DNA of 64,000 nucleotides. Source: Streptomyces alfalfae (GTDB taxonomy: Bacteria > Actinomycetota > Actinomycetes > Streptomycetales > Streptomycetaceae). Shown piece after piece: positions 40,990 through 49,668 of the stretch. Made by a program: the position numbers and the translations under genes. The notes under the pieces are model-generated. The model ran no database searches and had not been told where the DNA came from. It worked only from the letters and a program-made list of their open reading frames with translations. Location of the stretch: contig NZ_QEXM01000042.1 of NCBI RefSeq assembly GCF_004127445.1, positions 186,001 through 250,000 of the forward strand. The letters run 5' to 3'. Positions within the stretch are counted from its first letter, which is position 1, and every line of letters starts with the position of its first letter.

Positions 40990-42360
40990 CTACGCCCCGG
41001 GAAGTCCCGCCAAGTCGAGGGACGCGGCCACCCGCCCCGCCACACTCTCCGCATACGCCGCGTCGGACAACCCGAACGCCCCCCGCCCCGCCCCCCGAAG
41101 AAACGTCACGACGCCCAGAGTCCGCCCCCGGCTCCGCAGCACCGCACACAGCGCGTGCACGGAATCCTCCGGCCACTGCCGAGCGAGAGCCCACGCCCTG
41201 GCCCGCTCCACGGAGGCCGCCCCCGCGCTGGCCCGCACCGACCCCACCCGCTCCACGCACTGCGGCGCGGGATGCCCCTCGGGATACCGCACGGGAATCC
41301 CGGCCGTGGCCACGGGAAGGCAGGGCCCCGGCGTCCCGCCGGGCGTGGCCGCGACGCGGACGAGACGGGGCACGGGGCCCCCGCCCGCGACCAGATCCAC
41401 CAGCGCGTGATCCGCGAACCCCGCGAGCGCGAAGTCCAGCTGGACGGTCGCCGCCTCCGTGGGGTCCTCGCACTCCCCGGCGGCCCGAGCGGCCCGATGC
41501 AGCTGCTGCGAGCGGAACCGCAGCTGCGACGCCTCCTGAGCGGCCTGCCTGGCCTCCGTGACGTCGAGGAAGAGCCAGCCGACCCCGAGCGGCACCGGCT
41601 CCTCCGTGAGCGGCGAGGCGAGCCGCACGAAGCCGCTGCGCCAGCACCGCCGCTCGAAGCCCTCGTCCTCCCCGGTCCGCACCGACACCCACAGCTCGGC
41701 GGGCGAGGGCGGCGCCCCCTCGGCGAGGACGTGGGTCAGCGCGCTCTCCAGCTCCTCGACGCCCTGCCCGAGGAGATCCGCCAGGGGCCGCCCCAGGACC
41801 GCCGTACGCCCCACTCCCAGCGCTCGGGCCGCGTGCTCGTTCACGACGGCGGGCCGCAGATCCGCGTCGACGATGACGACGCCCCAGGAGGCGGTTTCGA
41901 GGAGCGCCTCGCTCAGGGCGATGGAGCGCTCCAGGTCGATCTGGGCGTGGACTTCGCTGAAGGCGCAGTAGACGCCCGCGGCCTTCCCGTCCCCGCCCCG
42001 CACGGCGGCGGACTGCATCCGCACCAGGACCCGCCCGCCGTCCTTGGTCACGAGGGCGAACTCGTGCACCTGCCGCCCCGGCGCGTCCATCACGGACAGC
42101 AGCCGCCCCTCGACCTCCGCGGCGTCCGCGGCCCGCACGGCCCACCCGGAGAGGCCCCGCTGCCCCACGGCCTCCGCCGCCGACCAGCCGAGGATGCGCT
42201 CGGCCTCGCGGTTCCAGTGCGTCACCACACCGTCCGCGTCGAACGCGCAGAGCGCCGCGTCCATCCCGTCGAGCAGCGCCGCGAGCAGCTCGGCACCGCC
42301 CGGCTCCGGCTCCTCGGGACCCAGTTCGTCCGTAGTTCCGCTCCGCCGCGAAGCACTCAC
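40990..42360 (-). CDS. PAS-PAS-GAF sensor protein
   Basis: A 456-residue soluble sensor. PAS 1 is at about residues 25-135 (LLDGMDAALCAFDADGVVTHWNREAERILGWSAAEAVGQ), PAS 2 at about 145-265 (ALLETASWGVVIVDADLRPAVVNEHAARALGVG), then a coiled coil (ARQAAQEASQLRFRSQQLHRAARAAGE) and a C-terminal GAF-like domain (ALCAVLRSRGRTLGVVTFLRG). No kinase, phosphatase or HTH output domain follows, so it must act on a partner. GTG at 42360 has AGGGGG about seven bases upstream; the frame to 42423 would pass through it. The ligand is unknown. Confidence 0.8.
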   Translation of the reverse strand: MSASRRSGTTDELGPEEPEPGGAELLAALLDGMDAALCAFDADGVVTHWNREAERILGWSAAEAVGQRGLSGWAVRAADAAEVEGRLLSVMDAPGRQVHEFALVTKDGGRVLVRMQSAAVRGGDGKAAGVYCAFSEVHAQIDLERSIALSEALLETASWGVVIVDADLRPAVVNEHAARALGVGRTAVLGRPLADLLGQGVEELESALTHVLAEGAPPSPAELWVSVRTGEDEGFERRCWRSGFVRLASPLTEEPVPLGVGWLFLDVTEARQAAQEASQLRFRSQQLHRAARAAGECEDPTEAATVQLDFALAGFADHALVDLVAGGGPVPRLVRVAATPGGTPGPCLPVATAGIPVRYPEGHPAPQCVERVGSVRASAGAASVERARAWALARQWPEDSVHALCAVLRSRGRTLGVVTFLRGAGRGAFGLSDAAYAESVAGRVAASLDLAGLPGA

Positions 42361-42506
42361 CCGGAACCCCCTGCCGGCCGTGTCCTCGTCCTCATGAGCT
42401 GCCAGTACCGCACGTCGGATCATTCAACTCGAACGTGACGCACCCCACAGCAGGTTCGCGGAAGTCGGACGGAAAACCTCTGGACCGTACCCCGGGAAAA
42501 AACCAC

Positions 42507-42536
42507 TTGAGGTCCCCGGGACCCGGTTCCTAGGGT
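42507..42536 (+). promoter_or_regulatory. sigma70-like promoter of the short peptide gene
   Basis: TTGAGG (42507-42512) and TAGGGT (42531-42536) are 18 bp apart, giving a start near 42543. AAGGAGGT follows at 42552-42559. Elements of this quality are scarce in the gaps of this window. Confidence 0.6.
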
Positions 42537-42568
42537 GTGGAGCACTCGAGGAAGGAGGTGTTGCTGCA

Positions 42569-42607
42569 GTGATTTCATTGCGGACGCGAGAGGTGGCTGC
42601 GGGCTAG
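42569..42607 (+). CDS. 12-residue peptide gene (leader or regulatory peptide)
   Basis: GTG at 42569, nine bases after AAGGAGGT (42552-42559), opens MISLRTREVAAG and ends at TAG 42605-42607. A matched promoter lies 33 bp upstream of the GTG region. The region downstream (42688-42768) folds as a three-way junction. No + strand gene follows; the next genes are on the minus strand. The peptide could be a leader for the RNA, an independent micropeptide, or a chance frame behind a good ribosome site. Confidence 0.45.
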   Translation: MISLRTREVAAG

Positions 42608-42687
42608 CGGCCTGTCACCACACCCAGTGCGGTGCCGGACCAGCGCGTGAGTCGAGCGTGCGGCCGGCCCAATCCAGAGCAGTCACC

Positions 42688-42768
42688 CGACCCGCGGGCC
42701 GCCGGTACGTCCGGCCGGCTTCCGCCACCCGGATCCGTCCGGGCGGCGGGACCATGGCCCGCGGGTCG
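42688..42768 (+). ncRNA. three-way-junction RNA fold
   Basis: P1 pairs CGACCCGCGGGCC (42688-42700) with 42756-42768 (13 bp). P2 is GCCGG/CCGGC (42701-42705, 42711-42715) directly against P1. P3 is CCGCC-A-CCCGGA/TCCGGG-C-GGCGG (42722-42749) with TCCG loop. The strand is open: on + it is downstream of the 12-residue frame; on minus it lies 41 bp after the ABC permease stop and could end that operon. Confidence 0.4.
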
Positions 42769-42808
42769 CCTGCTGCGCGGGCCCGGAGCGGCACCGCGCC
42801 GAGCGCCC

Positions 42809-44416
42809 TCACCCCCTGCTGACCGCCACCAGGATCTCCGGCAGCCGCCGGGCGACACGAGGCGCGGCTGTCCGGACGCCGAGCTCGGCCACGCCGCAGC
42901 CGTAGACCGCCCCCACCGGCAGCAGCACCCAGCTCCAGGCGGCGGCGCCCGCGGCGTGCAGCCAGATCGTGCACGCGAGGACCGGGGCGCAGATCAGGGC
43001 CGCGGCGACCATGCCGCCGAAGATCGAGATCCAGGCGAGACCCGCCTGCCCAGGCGCCACGTTCTTGTAGCCCTCCTGCGGGATCGAATAGGGGAAGCGG
43101 GCCGAGGTCCAGGCCCCCGTGGCGAGCATCGCGCCGAGCAGCGCGAAGGAGAGCCCGACGACCTCCGCCAGCGCGGGCCAGTCGCCGAGCATCGCCGTGG
43201 TGAGGACGCAGACCAGCACGGCGTACGGCACCGTGACGAGCAGGAGCGCCAGGGCCCGGCCGCGCAGCTCCACGTAGGCGTCGCGGGTGGTGGAGATGGT
43301 CATCGCCACCATCCAGAACGCCGAGGTGTCCTGCCCGAACTGGTTGTACATCAGGACGCCCAGCATCCCCGCCGCGAAGCACGCGAAGTAGACGGAGCCC
43401 GTGCCCTGCAGCGCGTTGAAGACCGGCACGATCAGGCCGATGGCCAGCGAGGTCACCCAGGCGGCCTTGGTCTTCGGATCGCGCCAGACGTAGCGCAGGC
43501 CGCGCTCCATGACGGTGCCGGTGCGCCCGGCGGGCAGGAGCGCGCCGAGGGCGCCCGAGGCGCGGGAGGCGCCCTTCTCCGGCCCCGCGGCCGCCAGGGT
43601 CGAGCCGTCCGGCGTCGTCATGAGCCGCGTCAGACTGCGCCGCCAGAGCGCGAGGAGGCCGGCCAGGGCCGCGGCGGACAGGGCGAGCTGGGCCGCCCCG
43701 GTCACGTACGCGCCCTCGCTCACCGAGTCCACCGCGCCGAGCGCCGCGGCGGGCGGTACCCAGCGCACCACGTCGGCCGCCGGGTCGAGGGTGCTCGGGC
43801 CGGACGAGCCGAGCCGCTGCGCCCCGAAGTTGACGAGCTGCGCCCCGACGGCGATGACGAGGCCGCTGAGGACCGCGAGGTCACGGCCCTTGCGGCTGGT
43901 GAGGAGGCGGATGTTGGCGGCGGCGAAGTACCGCGCGAGGGCCACGCAGAGCAGCAGGGCGAGGACGGTCGCGAGCACGCCGGTCACGGCCCCCGCCACG
44001 CCGTGCGCGAGCGCGATCGCCGCGCCGGTGGCCAGGCAGAGCGTGAACAGCGGGCCGATGCCGACGAGCGAGGCGACGAGCAGCGCCCGTACGAGCGGGC
44101 CTGGCCGCAGCGGCAGCATCACCAGGCGGGTGGGGTCGAGCGTCTCGTCGCCGCTGGGGAAGAACAGCGGCATGACGGCCCAGCCGAGGGCGAGCACGGC
44201 GACGAGGAGGACGCAGACGGTGGCCGCGTGGCGGTCGCCGCGCAGCAGGACCAGGCCGAGGAGCTGGAGCGCGGCGAAGAGCAGGGCGAAGGCCACCGAG
44301 GCGATGTAGGCGGCCCGGCGTCCGGCCGACTGGCGCAGCCCGTTGCGGAGCAGGGACAGCTTCAGCCGTACGAGGACGGAGGTGAGCGCGGTGGCGTCGG
44401 AGGGGGCGGCGGTCAT
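42809..44416 (-). CDS. ABC-2 type exporter permease
   Basis: A 535-residue membrane protein with about 12 hydrophobic segments, starting after a short leader (LTSVLVRLKLSLLRNGLRQS). The layout is that of large actinobacterial ABC-2 permeases (LPLRPGPLVRALLVASLVGIGPLF, LWRRSLTRLMTTPDGSTLAAAGP as the central cytoplasmic region, and VAPGQAGLAWISIFGGMVAAALI). It overlaps the upstream ATPase gene by 4 bp and is thus part of the same exporter. The substrate is unknown. Confidence 0.85.
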   Translation of the reverse strand: MTAAPSDATALTSVLVRLKLSLLRNGLRQSAGRRAAYIASVAFALLFAALQLLGLVLLRGDRHAATVCVLLVAVLALGWAVMPLFFPSGDETLDPTRLVMLPLRPGPLVRALLVASLVGIGPLFTLCLATGAAIALAHGVAGAVTGVLATVLALLLCVALARYFAAANIRLLTSRKGRDLAVLSGLVIAVGAQLVNFGAQRLGSSGPSTLDPAADVVRWVPPAAALGAVDSVSEGAYVTGAAQLALSAAALAGLLALWRRSLTRLMTTPDGSTLAAAGPEKGASRASGALGALLPAGRTGTVMERGLRYVWRDPKTKAAWVTSLAIGLIVPVFNALQGTGSVYFACFAAGMLGVLMYNQFGQDTSAFWMVAMTISTTRDAYVELRGRALALLLVTVPYAVLVCVLTTAMLGDWPALAEVVGLSFALLGAMLATGAWTSARFPYSIPQEGYKNVAPGQAGLAWISIFGGMVAAALICAPVLACTIWLHAAGAAAWSWVLLPVGAVYGCGVAELGVRTAAPRVARRLPEILVAVSRG

Positions 44417-45189
44417 CGGGGCCCGCCGCCCAGCCAGTCCAGGTCGGAGCCCGCGTCACGGCCCCCCGCGCCGACGAGTTCCAGGAACGCCCGCTGGAGC
44501 GAGGTCTCCGCGCCGCGCACCTCCGCGAGGGTGCCCTGCGCGCGGATGCGGCCCGCGGCCATGACAGCGACCCAGTCGCAGAGCGACTCGACGAGCTCCA
44601 TGACGTGCGAGGAGAAGACGACGGTGGCGCCGGAGGCGGTGTAGCGCTCCAGGACGCCGCGGATCGTCTGGGCCGACACGGGGTCGACGCCCTCGAACGG
44701 CTCGTCGAGGAAGAGCACTTCGGGATTGTGGAGCAGCGCCGCCGCGAGGCCGATCTTCTTGCGCATGCCGGTGGAGTAGTCGACGACGAGCTTGTGCTGG
44801 GCGCCCGCGAGGTCGAGCACGTCGAGGAGCTGGGTGGCGCGCTTGTCGACCTCGGCGCCGGGAAGGCCGCGCAAGCGGCCGGTGTACGCGAGCAGTTCGC
44901 GCCCCGAGAGCCGTTCGAAGAGGCGCAGGCCCTCGGGGAGGACGCCGATGCGGGCCTTGACCCGCACGGGATCGCGCCAGACGTCGTGGCCGACGACCTC
45001 GACGGTGCCCTGGTCGGGTCTGAGCAGACCGGTGGCCATGGAGAGCGTGGTGGTCTTGCCCGCGCCGTTGGGCCCGACGAGGCCGATGAACCTGCCCGCG
45101 GGCAGCACCAGGTCGATCCCCGCCACGGCCACGTGCTCGCCGAAACGCTTCCAGAGCCCGCTCACGCGTACCGCCGCCGCTTCGGTCAC
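44413..45189 (-). CDS. ABC exporter ATP-binding protein
   Basis: A 258-residue ATPase. Walker A is LVGPNGAGKTTTLSMATGLL, the Q-loop region is ARIGVLPEGLRLFERLSGRELLAYTG, the signature is YSTGMRKKIGLAAAL (S-T-G-M for S-G-G-Q), Walker B is VLFLDEPFEGVDP and the H-loop is FSSHVMELVE. Together with the downstream permease (4-bp overlap) it forms one exporter of the NatA/BcrA-like kind. ATG at 45189 begins MTEAAAVRVSGLWKRFGEHV. Confidence 0.9.
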   Translation of the reverse strand: MTEAAAVRVSGLWKRFGEHVAVAGIDLVLPAGRFIGLVGPNGAGKTTTLSMATGLLRPDQGTVEVVGHDVWRDPVRVKARIGVLPEGLRLFERLSGRELLAYTGRLRGLPGAEVDKRATQLLDVLDLAGAQHKLVVDYSTGMRKKIGLAAALLHNPEVLFLDEPFEGVDPVSAQTIRGVLERYTASGATVVFSSHVMELVESLCDWVAVMAAGRIRAQGTLAEVRGAETSLQRAFLELVGAGGRDAGSDLDWLGGGPR

Positions 45190-45260
45190 CGTGCCGCCCT
45201 TCGCCGCTGTCGCCGTCCCCGCACGATACGTCGGCCCGCGGCCCCGGCGTGGTCACGGTG

Positions 45261-45920
45261 TCAGCGGCGCGCTTCCCTGCCGCACGCGTACGCCAGCGGG
45301 GAGATGATCTCCTCGCAGTCGGGCAGCCAGCGGTTGGCGGCGGTCGGGCGGCAGGCCCACTGGACCGCGCCGGACGCGCCGAAGCGGGTGGGGGGAGCGG
45401 CCACGTAGGCGCCCTCGCCGCGTGTGACCAGGTCGATGGCGGCGGGCGGCCAGCCCAGCTTGCGGACGAGGCCGGGGCTCTTGGCGGCGGCGCCGGGGAG
45501 CACGAAGAACTGCATGCGCCGGTCGGGCGTGCGGGTCACGGGCCCGAGCGTGAGCTCCATGCGTTCCATCCGGGCGAGCGCGAGGAACCCGGCGGTCTCC
45601 GGCACGTCGATCGCGTCGAACGCCCGCCCGGTGGGCAGCAGGATCGACGCCTTGGGGTGCTTCTGCCAGAGGCGCCGGGCCACGGTGGCGCTGCCGGTGG
45701 CCTGGCTCGCCCAGTCCTCGCGCGCGGGGTGTGCGCCGGGTGCGTCGCAGTCCGCGTCGCCGCACGAGCACCGCTCGACCCCCCCGGCGTACTCCAGCCA
45801 CGTGCCGGCGAAGACGTCCCAGTGCCGTTCCTCCGCGTATCGCACGGCCGTGTCCAGCAGGGCTTCGCCGCGCTGCTTGGGGATCTGGGCGGCTGAGGTC
45901 ACTCCGATGGTCTCTTCCAC
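45261..45920 (-). CDS. bifunctional DNA primase/polymerase-like protein
   Basis: A 219-residue protein of the streptomycete prim-pol (PF09250-like) set. The N-terminal AVRYAEERHWDVFAGTWLE and the strand with acidic residues SILLPTGRAFDAIDVPETAG (candidate metal-binding D-x-D/E) support the fold, as does the Cys cluster CSCGDADC with following GAHPAREDW. The primase C-terminal and helicase parts of full phage/plasmid forms are absent. Its role in a chromosomal core region is unknown. It diverges from the NsdA-like gene. Confidence 0.78.
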   Translation of the reverse strand: MEETIGVTSAAQIPKQRGEALLDTAVRYAEERHWDVFAGTWLEYAGGVERCSCGDADCDAPGAHPAREDWASQATGSATVARRLWQKHPKASILLPTGRAFDAIDVPETAGFLALARMERMELTLGPVTRTPDRRMQFFVLPGAAAKSPGLVRKLGWPPAAIDLVTRGEGAYVAAPPTRFGASGAVQWACRPTAANRWLPDCEEIISPLAYACGREARR

Positions 45921-46247
45921 GCAGACCTCAACTCCCGGCTCCGGCGCGGGTTACGGGCGCACGCGAGGGCGGGGGAGGAGCATCGATCCTGCGATCGGGC
46001 GCATGGGGGCACGGGCGGGGGCGCGCGGGGGAAATGGCTCCCATGTGCGGGTAGCCAGGTCATGGATGGTCGGAGAACGCCTCGGAGCGAGCCGTACGTC
46101 GACAGATCCATACTTACGGTTCGTATGCCTTCTTATGCCACTTTCGTGGCGCATCTTCGTCTTGTCCCCAGGGCATTGATCAGCGTGGGTCGGCCGCCAC
46201 GGCCGCTCCGTTTCCGCTGGTCCACGGTGCACATCAGGGGGTACGCC

Positions 46248-47636
46248 ATGGCCGCCAGGCCACTCGTCGCGCGTCAGCCCAACGAAAGGCTGCAGGCGCT
46301 CATCCAGGAAGCCGGCTGTTCCAACGCCGGCCTCGCCCGCCGGGTCAACATGTGCGGCGCGGAGCACGGCCTCGATCTGCGCTACGACAAGACGTCCGTC
46401 GCCCGCTGGCTGCGCGGGCAGCAGCCGCGCGGGCGGGCGCCCGGCATCATCGCGGAGGCGCTCGGCCGCAAGCTCGGCCGCACCGTCACCATCGACGAGA
46501 TCGGCATGGCGAACGGCAAGAACCTCGCCTCCGGCGTCGGCCTCCAGTTCTCGCCGACCGTGCTCGGCGCCATCGAGCAGGTCTGCGAGCTGTGGCGCAG
46601 CGACGTCGGCCGCAGGGACTTCCTGTCCGGTTCGACCGTGGCCGCCTCCGCACTCGTGGAGCCGAGCCGCGACTGGCTGATCTCCTCGGCGGACTCCCAG
46701 GTCGGCAGGACCGCGGGGCCGCGCGTCGGGATGCCGGACGTGGCGGCGGTCCAGGCGATGACGCAGGCGCTGACCAAGCTGGACCACCAGTTCGGCAGCG
46801 GACACGTGCGCCCGGTCGTCGTGCACTACCTCAACTCCGTGGTCTCCGGGCTGCTCGCGGGCTCCTACCGGGAGGCGGTCGGGCGCGAACTGTTCGCCGC
46901 CGTCGCGCGGTTGACGGAGCTCGCGGGCTACATGGCCGTCGACACGGGCCAGCCCGGCCTCGCCCAGCGCTACTACATCCAGGCCCTGCGCCTCGCCCAG
47001 GCGGCCGGGGACAGGGGGTACGGCGGGTACGTCCTCGCCGCCTCGATGAGCCACCTCGCCGCGCAACTCGGCAACCCGCGGGAGATCGCCCAGTTGGCGC
47101 GCGCCGCACAGGAGGGGACGCGCGGCCGGGTCACGCCCCGCGCGGAGGCGATGTTCTACGCCGCGGAGGCCCGCGGCCACGCCCTGCTCGGGGACGCGCG
47201 GGCGACGCAGTCCGTGGCGGGCCGCGCCGTCGAGGCGATGGACCGGGCGGCGGGCGAGGAGGAGTCCGGCGACGACCCGGTCTGGATCCGCCACTTCGAC
47301 CACGCTTATCTGGCCGATGAATTGGCGCATTGTCACCGTGACCTCGGCCAGGCGGACGCGGCGGCGCGCAGCGCCCAGGAGTCGCTCGACGGGCACCCGG
47401 AGACGCGGGCCAGGCGCCGCGCGATCGGCCTGGTCCTGCTGGCCACGGCCCAGGTGCAGCGCCGCGAGGTCGAACAGGCCTGCCACACGGGCCTGAAGGC
47501 CGTGGAGCTCCTCGGCACCCTGCGCTCCAACCGCGGCGCCGAGTACCTGGATGACCTCCAGCAGCGCCTTGAGCCGTACCGCGACGAGCCGGTGGTCAGG
47601 GAGTTCGGGTCCCGCGTCGACGCCCAGGCGGCGTGA
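46248..47636 (+). CDS. NsdA-like TPR transcriptional regulator
   Basis: A 462-residue regulator with an N-terminal HTH-like region (NERLQALIQEAGCSNAGLARRVNMCGAEHGLDLRYDKTSVARWLRGQQPRG, about residues 12-65) and a C-terminal TPR solenoid (YYIQALRLAQAAGDRGYGGYVLAASMSHLAAQLGNPREIAQLARAAQEG in sequence, about 240-440). Members include NsdA, a negative regulator of development and antibiotic production in S. coelicolor. This is a paralogue-type member; which one is not certain. ATG 46248 has AGGGGG six bases upstream. The 327-bp gap before it holds only a small GCCAC-TTTC-GTGGC hairpin (46137-46150). Confidence 0.8.
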   Translation: MAARPLVARQPNERLQALIQEAGCSNAGLARRVNMCGAEHGLDLRYDKTSVARWLRGQQPRGRAPGIIAEALGRKLGRTVTIDEIGMANGKNLASGVGLQFSPTVLGAIEQVCELWRSDVGRRDFLSGSTVAASALVEPSRDWLISSADSQVGRTAGPRVGMPDVAAVQAMTQALTKLDHQFGSGHVRPVVVHYLNSVVSGLLAGSYREAVGRELFAAVARLTELAGYMAVDTGQPGLAQRYYIQALRLAQAAGDRGYGGYVLAASMSHLAAQLGNPREIAQLARAAQEGTRGRVTPRAEAMFYAAEARGHALLGDARATQSVAGRAVEAMDRAAGEEESGDDPVWIRHFDHAYLADELAHCHRDLGQADAAARSAQESLDGHPETRARRRAIGLVLLATAQVQRREVEQACHTGLKAVELLGTLRSNRGAEYLDDLQQRLEPYRDEPVVREFGSRVDAQAA

Positions 47637-47817
47637 CCCGCGCGCGCGTGCGCGCGGCGAAAAGGCATCTCGATCCCGGTAACAGCGCCTGAGCGGGAGG
47701 TTTTGTTACTGCCGGCGTCGAGCGGACGGCTCCGCCCTGAGCTGCGTGGCTAAGGGCTGTGGGGACCCGGTAGCGTGAGCCGACGGTTCCGTAGGTCCCC
47801 CATACGTAGGAGTCCCG

Positions 47818-49635
47818 GTGACGCAGCAGAGCGGTCAGGGCGCTGCTTCCTCCGATCCGCGGCAGCCCGCGGCGCGGCAAGCCCATGAGGGCGTCGTGCT
47901 GCCCGCGGACGGCAGTGAGCCGCTGCTTCCCGGCACCGCGGGCCGGCACACCGCCCCGGCGGGCGGCTCCCCGTGGGACACCCCCTGGGGGCCCGACGCG
48001 CCGGGCCGTCCGCAGCCCGGCCAGGGCGAGGCCTGGGGCACCCCGCCGCAGCAGCCCGCCCAGGCCATGCCGCTGCCCCCCGAGGGCGCCACCCCGCCGC
48101 CCAACCAGGGCTACGGCTACCCCCAGCAGGGCTACGGCGCGCCGGAGCCCCACGCGGCCCAGGACCCGTACGCCGCCCAGCAGGGCCAGAACCAGGGCGG
48201 CGAGACGTACGGCGGCGGCCGGCACGGGCGTGGAGCACACGCGGGGCCGCCCGCCCAGGGCGCACACGCGGCGCACCAGGGCCACGGAGCGCACGCCGCC
48301 CCGCGCGCCCAGGGCGCGCACGCGGCGAGACCCGGCCAGGGCGACGGCTCGTACGGTGACCCCTCGTACGGCGGTCAGCAGGGGTACGGAGAGCAGCAGG
48401 GGTACGGCGGGCAGCCGGGCCACGGTGGTCGGCAGGGATACGGCGGGCAGAGCATGCCGCTGCCGCCGCTCGACCAGGGCAGCGCGCCCCTGCCCCCGGC
48501 CGCCACCGGGCCGGACGCCGACGCCACGCAGTACATGGCGCCCATACCCGGCGGCCCCCTGCCGGGCGGCCCCGCGTCCGGCGGGCCGGTCCCCATGGAC
48601 GAGGGCGCCACGCAGTACATCCCCCCGGTGGCCCCCGGAGCCCTGCCGCCCGAGGCGCCCGCCGCCGACGCCACGCAGTTCCTCGGCCGCACCACGCCGG
48701 CCGCGCCCGCCGCCGCGTCCGACAGCGAGCCCACGCAGTTCATCGCCCCCGTCCCCGGCGCCGGCGGCCCCGCCGCGCCCCCCGAGCCGGCCTCCGCGCC
48801 CTACGGCATCCGCCCCGGCGCCCCCGGCGATCGGCAGCCGCCCGCCGAGTTCGACAGCCTCTTCCGCACCGAGCCGGAGGCCGAGGGCCCCGCGTCCACC
48901 CAGCAGATGCCCCGCTTCGACGCCTCGGCGCCCGCCGCGCCCGCTCCCGCGCCCGCCGGAGCACCGGCGCCCGCGCCGGGCGACGGCGGCCGTGGCGGCC
49001 GGCGCAGCCGCACCGGCTCGAAGGCGCCCCTCATCGCCGCCGTCGGCGTCGGCATCGCCCTGCTCGGCGTCGGCGCGGGCGCGCTCCTGAGCTCCGGCGG
49101 CGGCGAGGAGGACAAGGCGGACGACGGCAAGCCCGTCTCCGCGTCCGCCCCCGCCGACGATCCCTCGCCCACCGCCGACCCCGCCAAGGAGCAGGCCGTC
49201 GCCCTGGACAAGCTCCTGGCCGACAGCAACGACAGCCGCGCGACGGTGATCGCCTCCGTGCGCGACGTGGGCAAGTGCCGCAACCTCGGCCAGTCGGCGA
49301 AGGACCTGCGCGGCGCCGCCGAGCAGCGCAACGACCTGGTCACCCGGCTCGCCGACCTGAAGGTCGACAAGCTCCCGGCCAACGCCCGGCTCACCGCCTC
49401 CCTCAACCGCGCCTGGAAGGCGTCCGCGTCCGCCGACAACCACTACGCAGCGTGGGCGGACCAGGTGGCGGGCAAGCGGGGCTGCCGCAAGGGCCACGCC
49501 CGCAGCACCTCGCACCACGCGGCGGGCAACCGCGCGAGCGGGGAGGCGACCACCGCCAAGGAGCAGGCGGCCAAGTACTGGAACGCGATCGCCGGCAAGT
49601 ACGGCCTGCCGACACGCGAGAAGACCCAGCTCTGA
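47818..49635 (+). CDS. membrane protein with disordered N-terminus and TQ repeats
   Basis: A 605-residue bitopic protein. Residues 1-400 are disordered and rich in Gly, Pro, Gln and Ala, with a Y-G-G-Q/Q-G-Y-G run (about 180-215) and four (A/P)-T-Q-(Y/F) units at T237, T265, T286 and T306. One membrane span (about 402-425) and an extracellular domain of about 150 residues with two Cys (K-C-R-N and G-C-R-K) follow. GTG 47818 has GTAGGAG five bases upstream. I do not recognise a function. Thr-Gln sites on the inside suggest phosphorylation by a Ser/Thr kinase and FHA binding, as inference. Confidence 0.8.
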   Translation: MTQQSGQGAASSDPRQPAARQAHEGVVLPADGSEPLLPGTAGRHTAPAGGSPWDTPWGPDAPGRPQPGQGEAWGTPPQQPAQAMPLPPEGATPPPNQGYGYPQQGYGAPEPHAAQDPYAAQQGQNQGGETYGGGRHGRGAHAGPPAQGAHAAHQGHGAHAAPRAQGAHAARPGQGDGSYGDPSYGGQQGYGEQQGYGGQPGHGGRQGYGGQSMPLPPLDQGSAPLPPAATGPDADATQYMAPIPGGPLPGGPASGGPVPMDEGATQYIPPVAPGALPPEAPAADATQFLGRTTPAAPAAASDSEPTQFIAPVPGAGGPAAPPEPASAPYGIRPGAPGDRQPPAEFDSLFRTEPEAEGPASTQQMPRFDASAPAAPAPAPAGAPAPAPGDGGRGGRRSRTGSKAPLIAAVGVGIALLGVGAGALLSSGGGEEDKADDGKPVSASAPADDPSPTADPAKEQAVALDKLLADSNDSRATVIASVRDVGKCRNLGQSAKDLRGAAEQRNDLVTRLADLKVDKLPANARLTASLNRAWKASASADNHYAAWADQVAGKRGCRKGHARSTSHHAAGNRASGEATTAKEQAAKYWNAIAGKYGLPTREKTQL

Positions 49636-49668
49636 GCCCCGCGGGAGCGGACCGCGCGGCCCTTCCGG

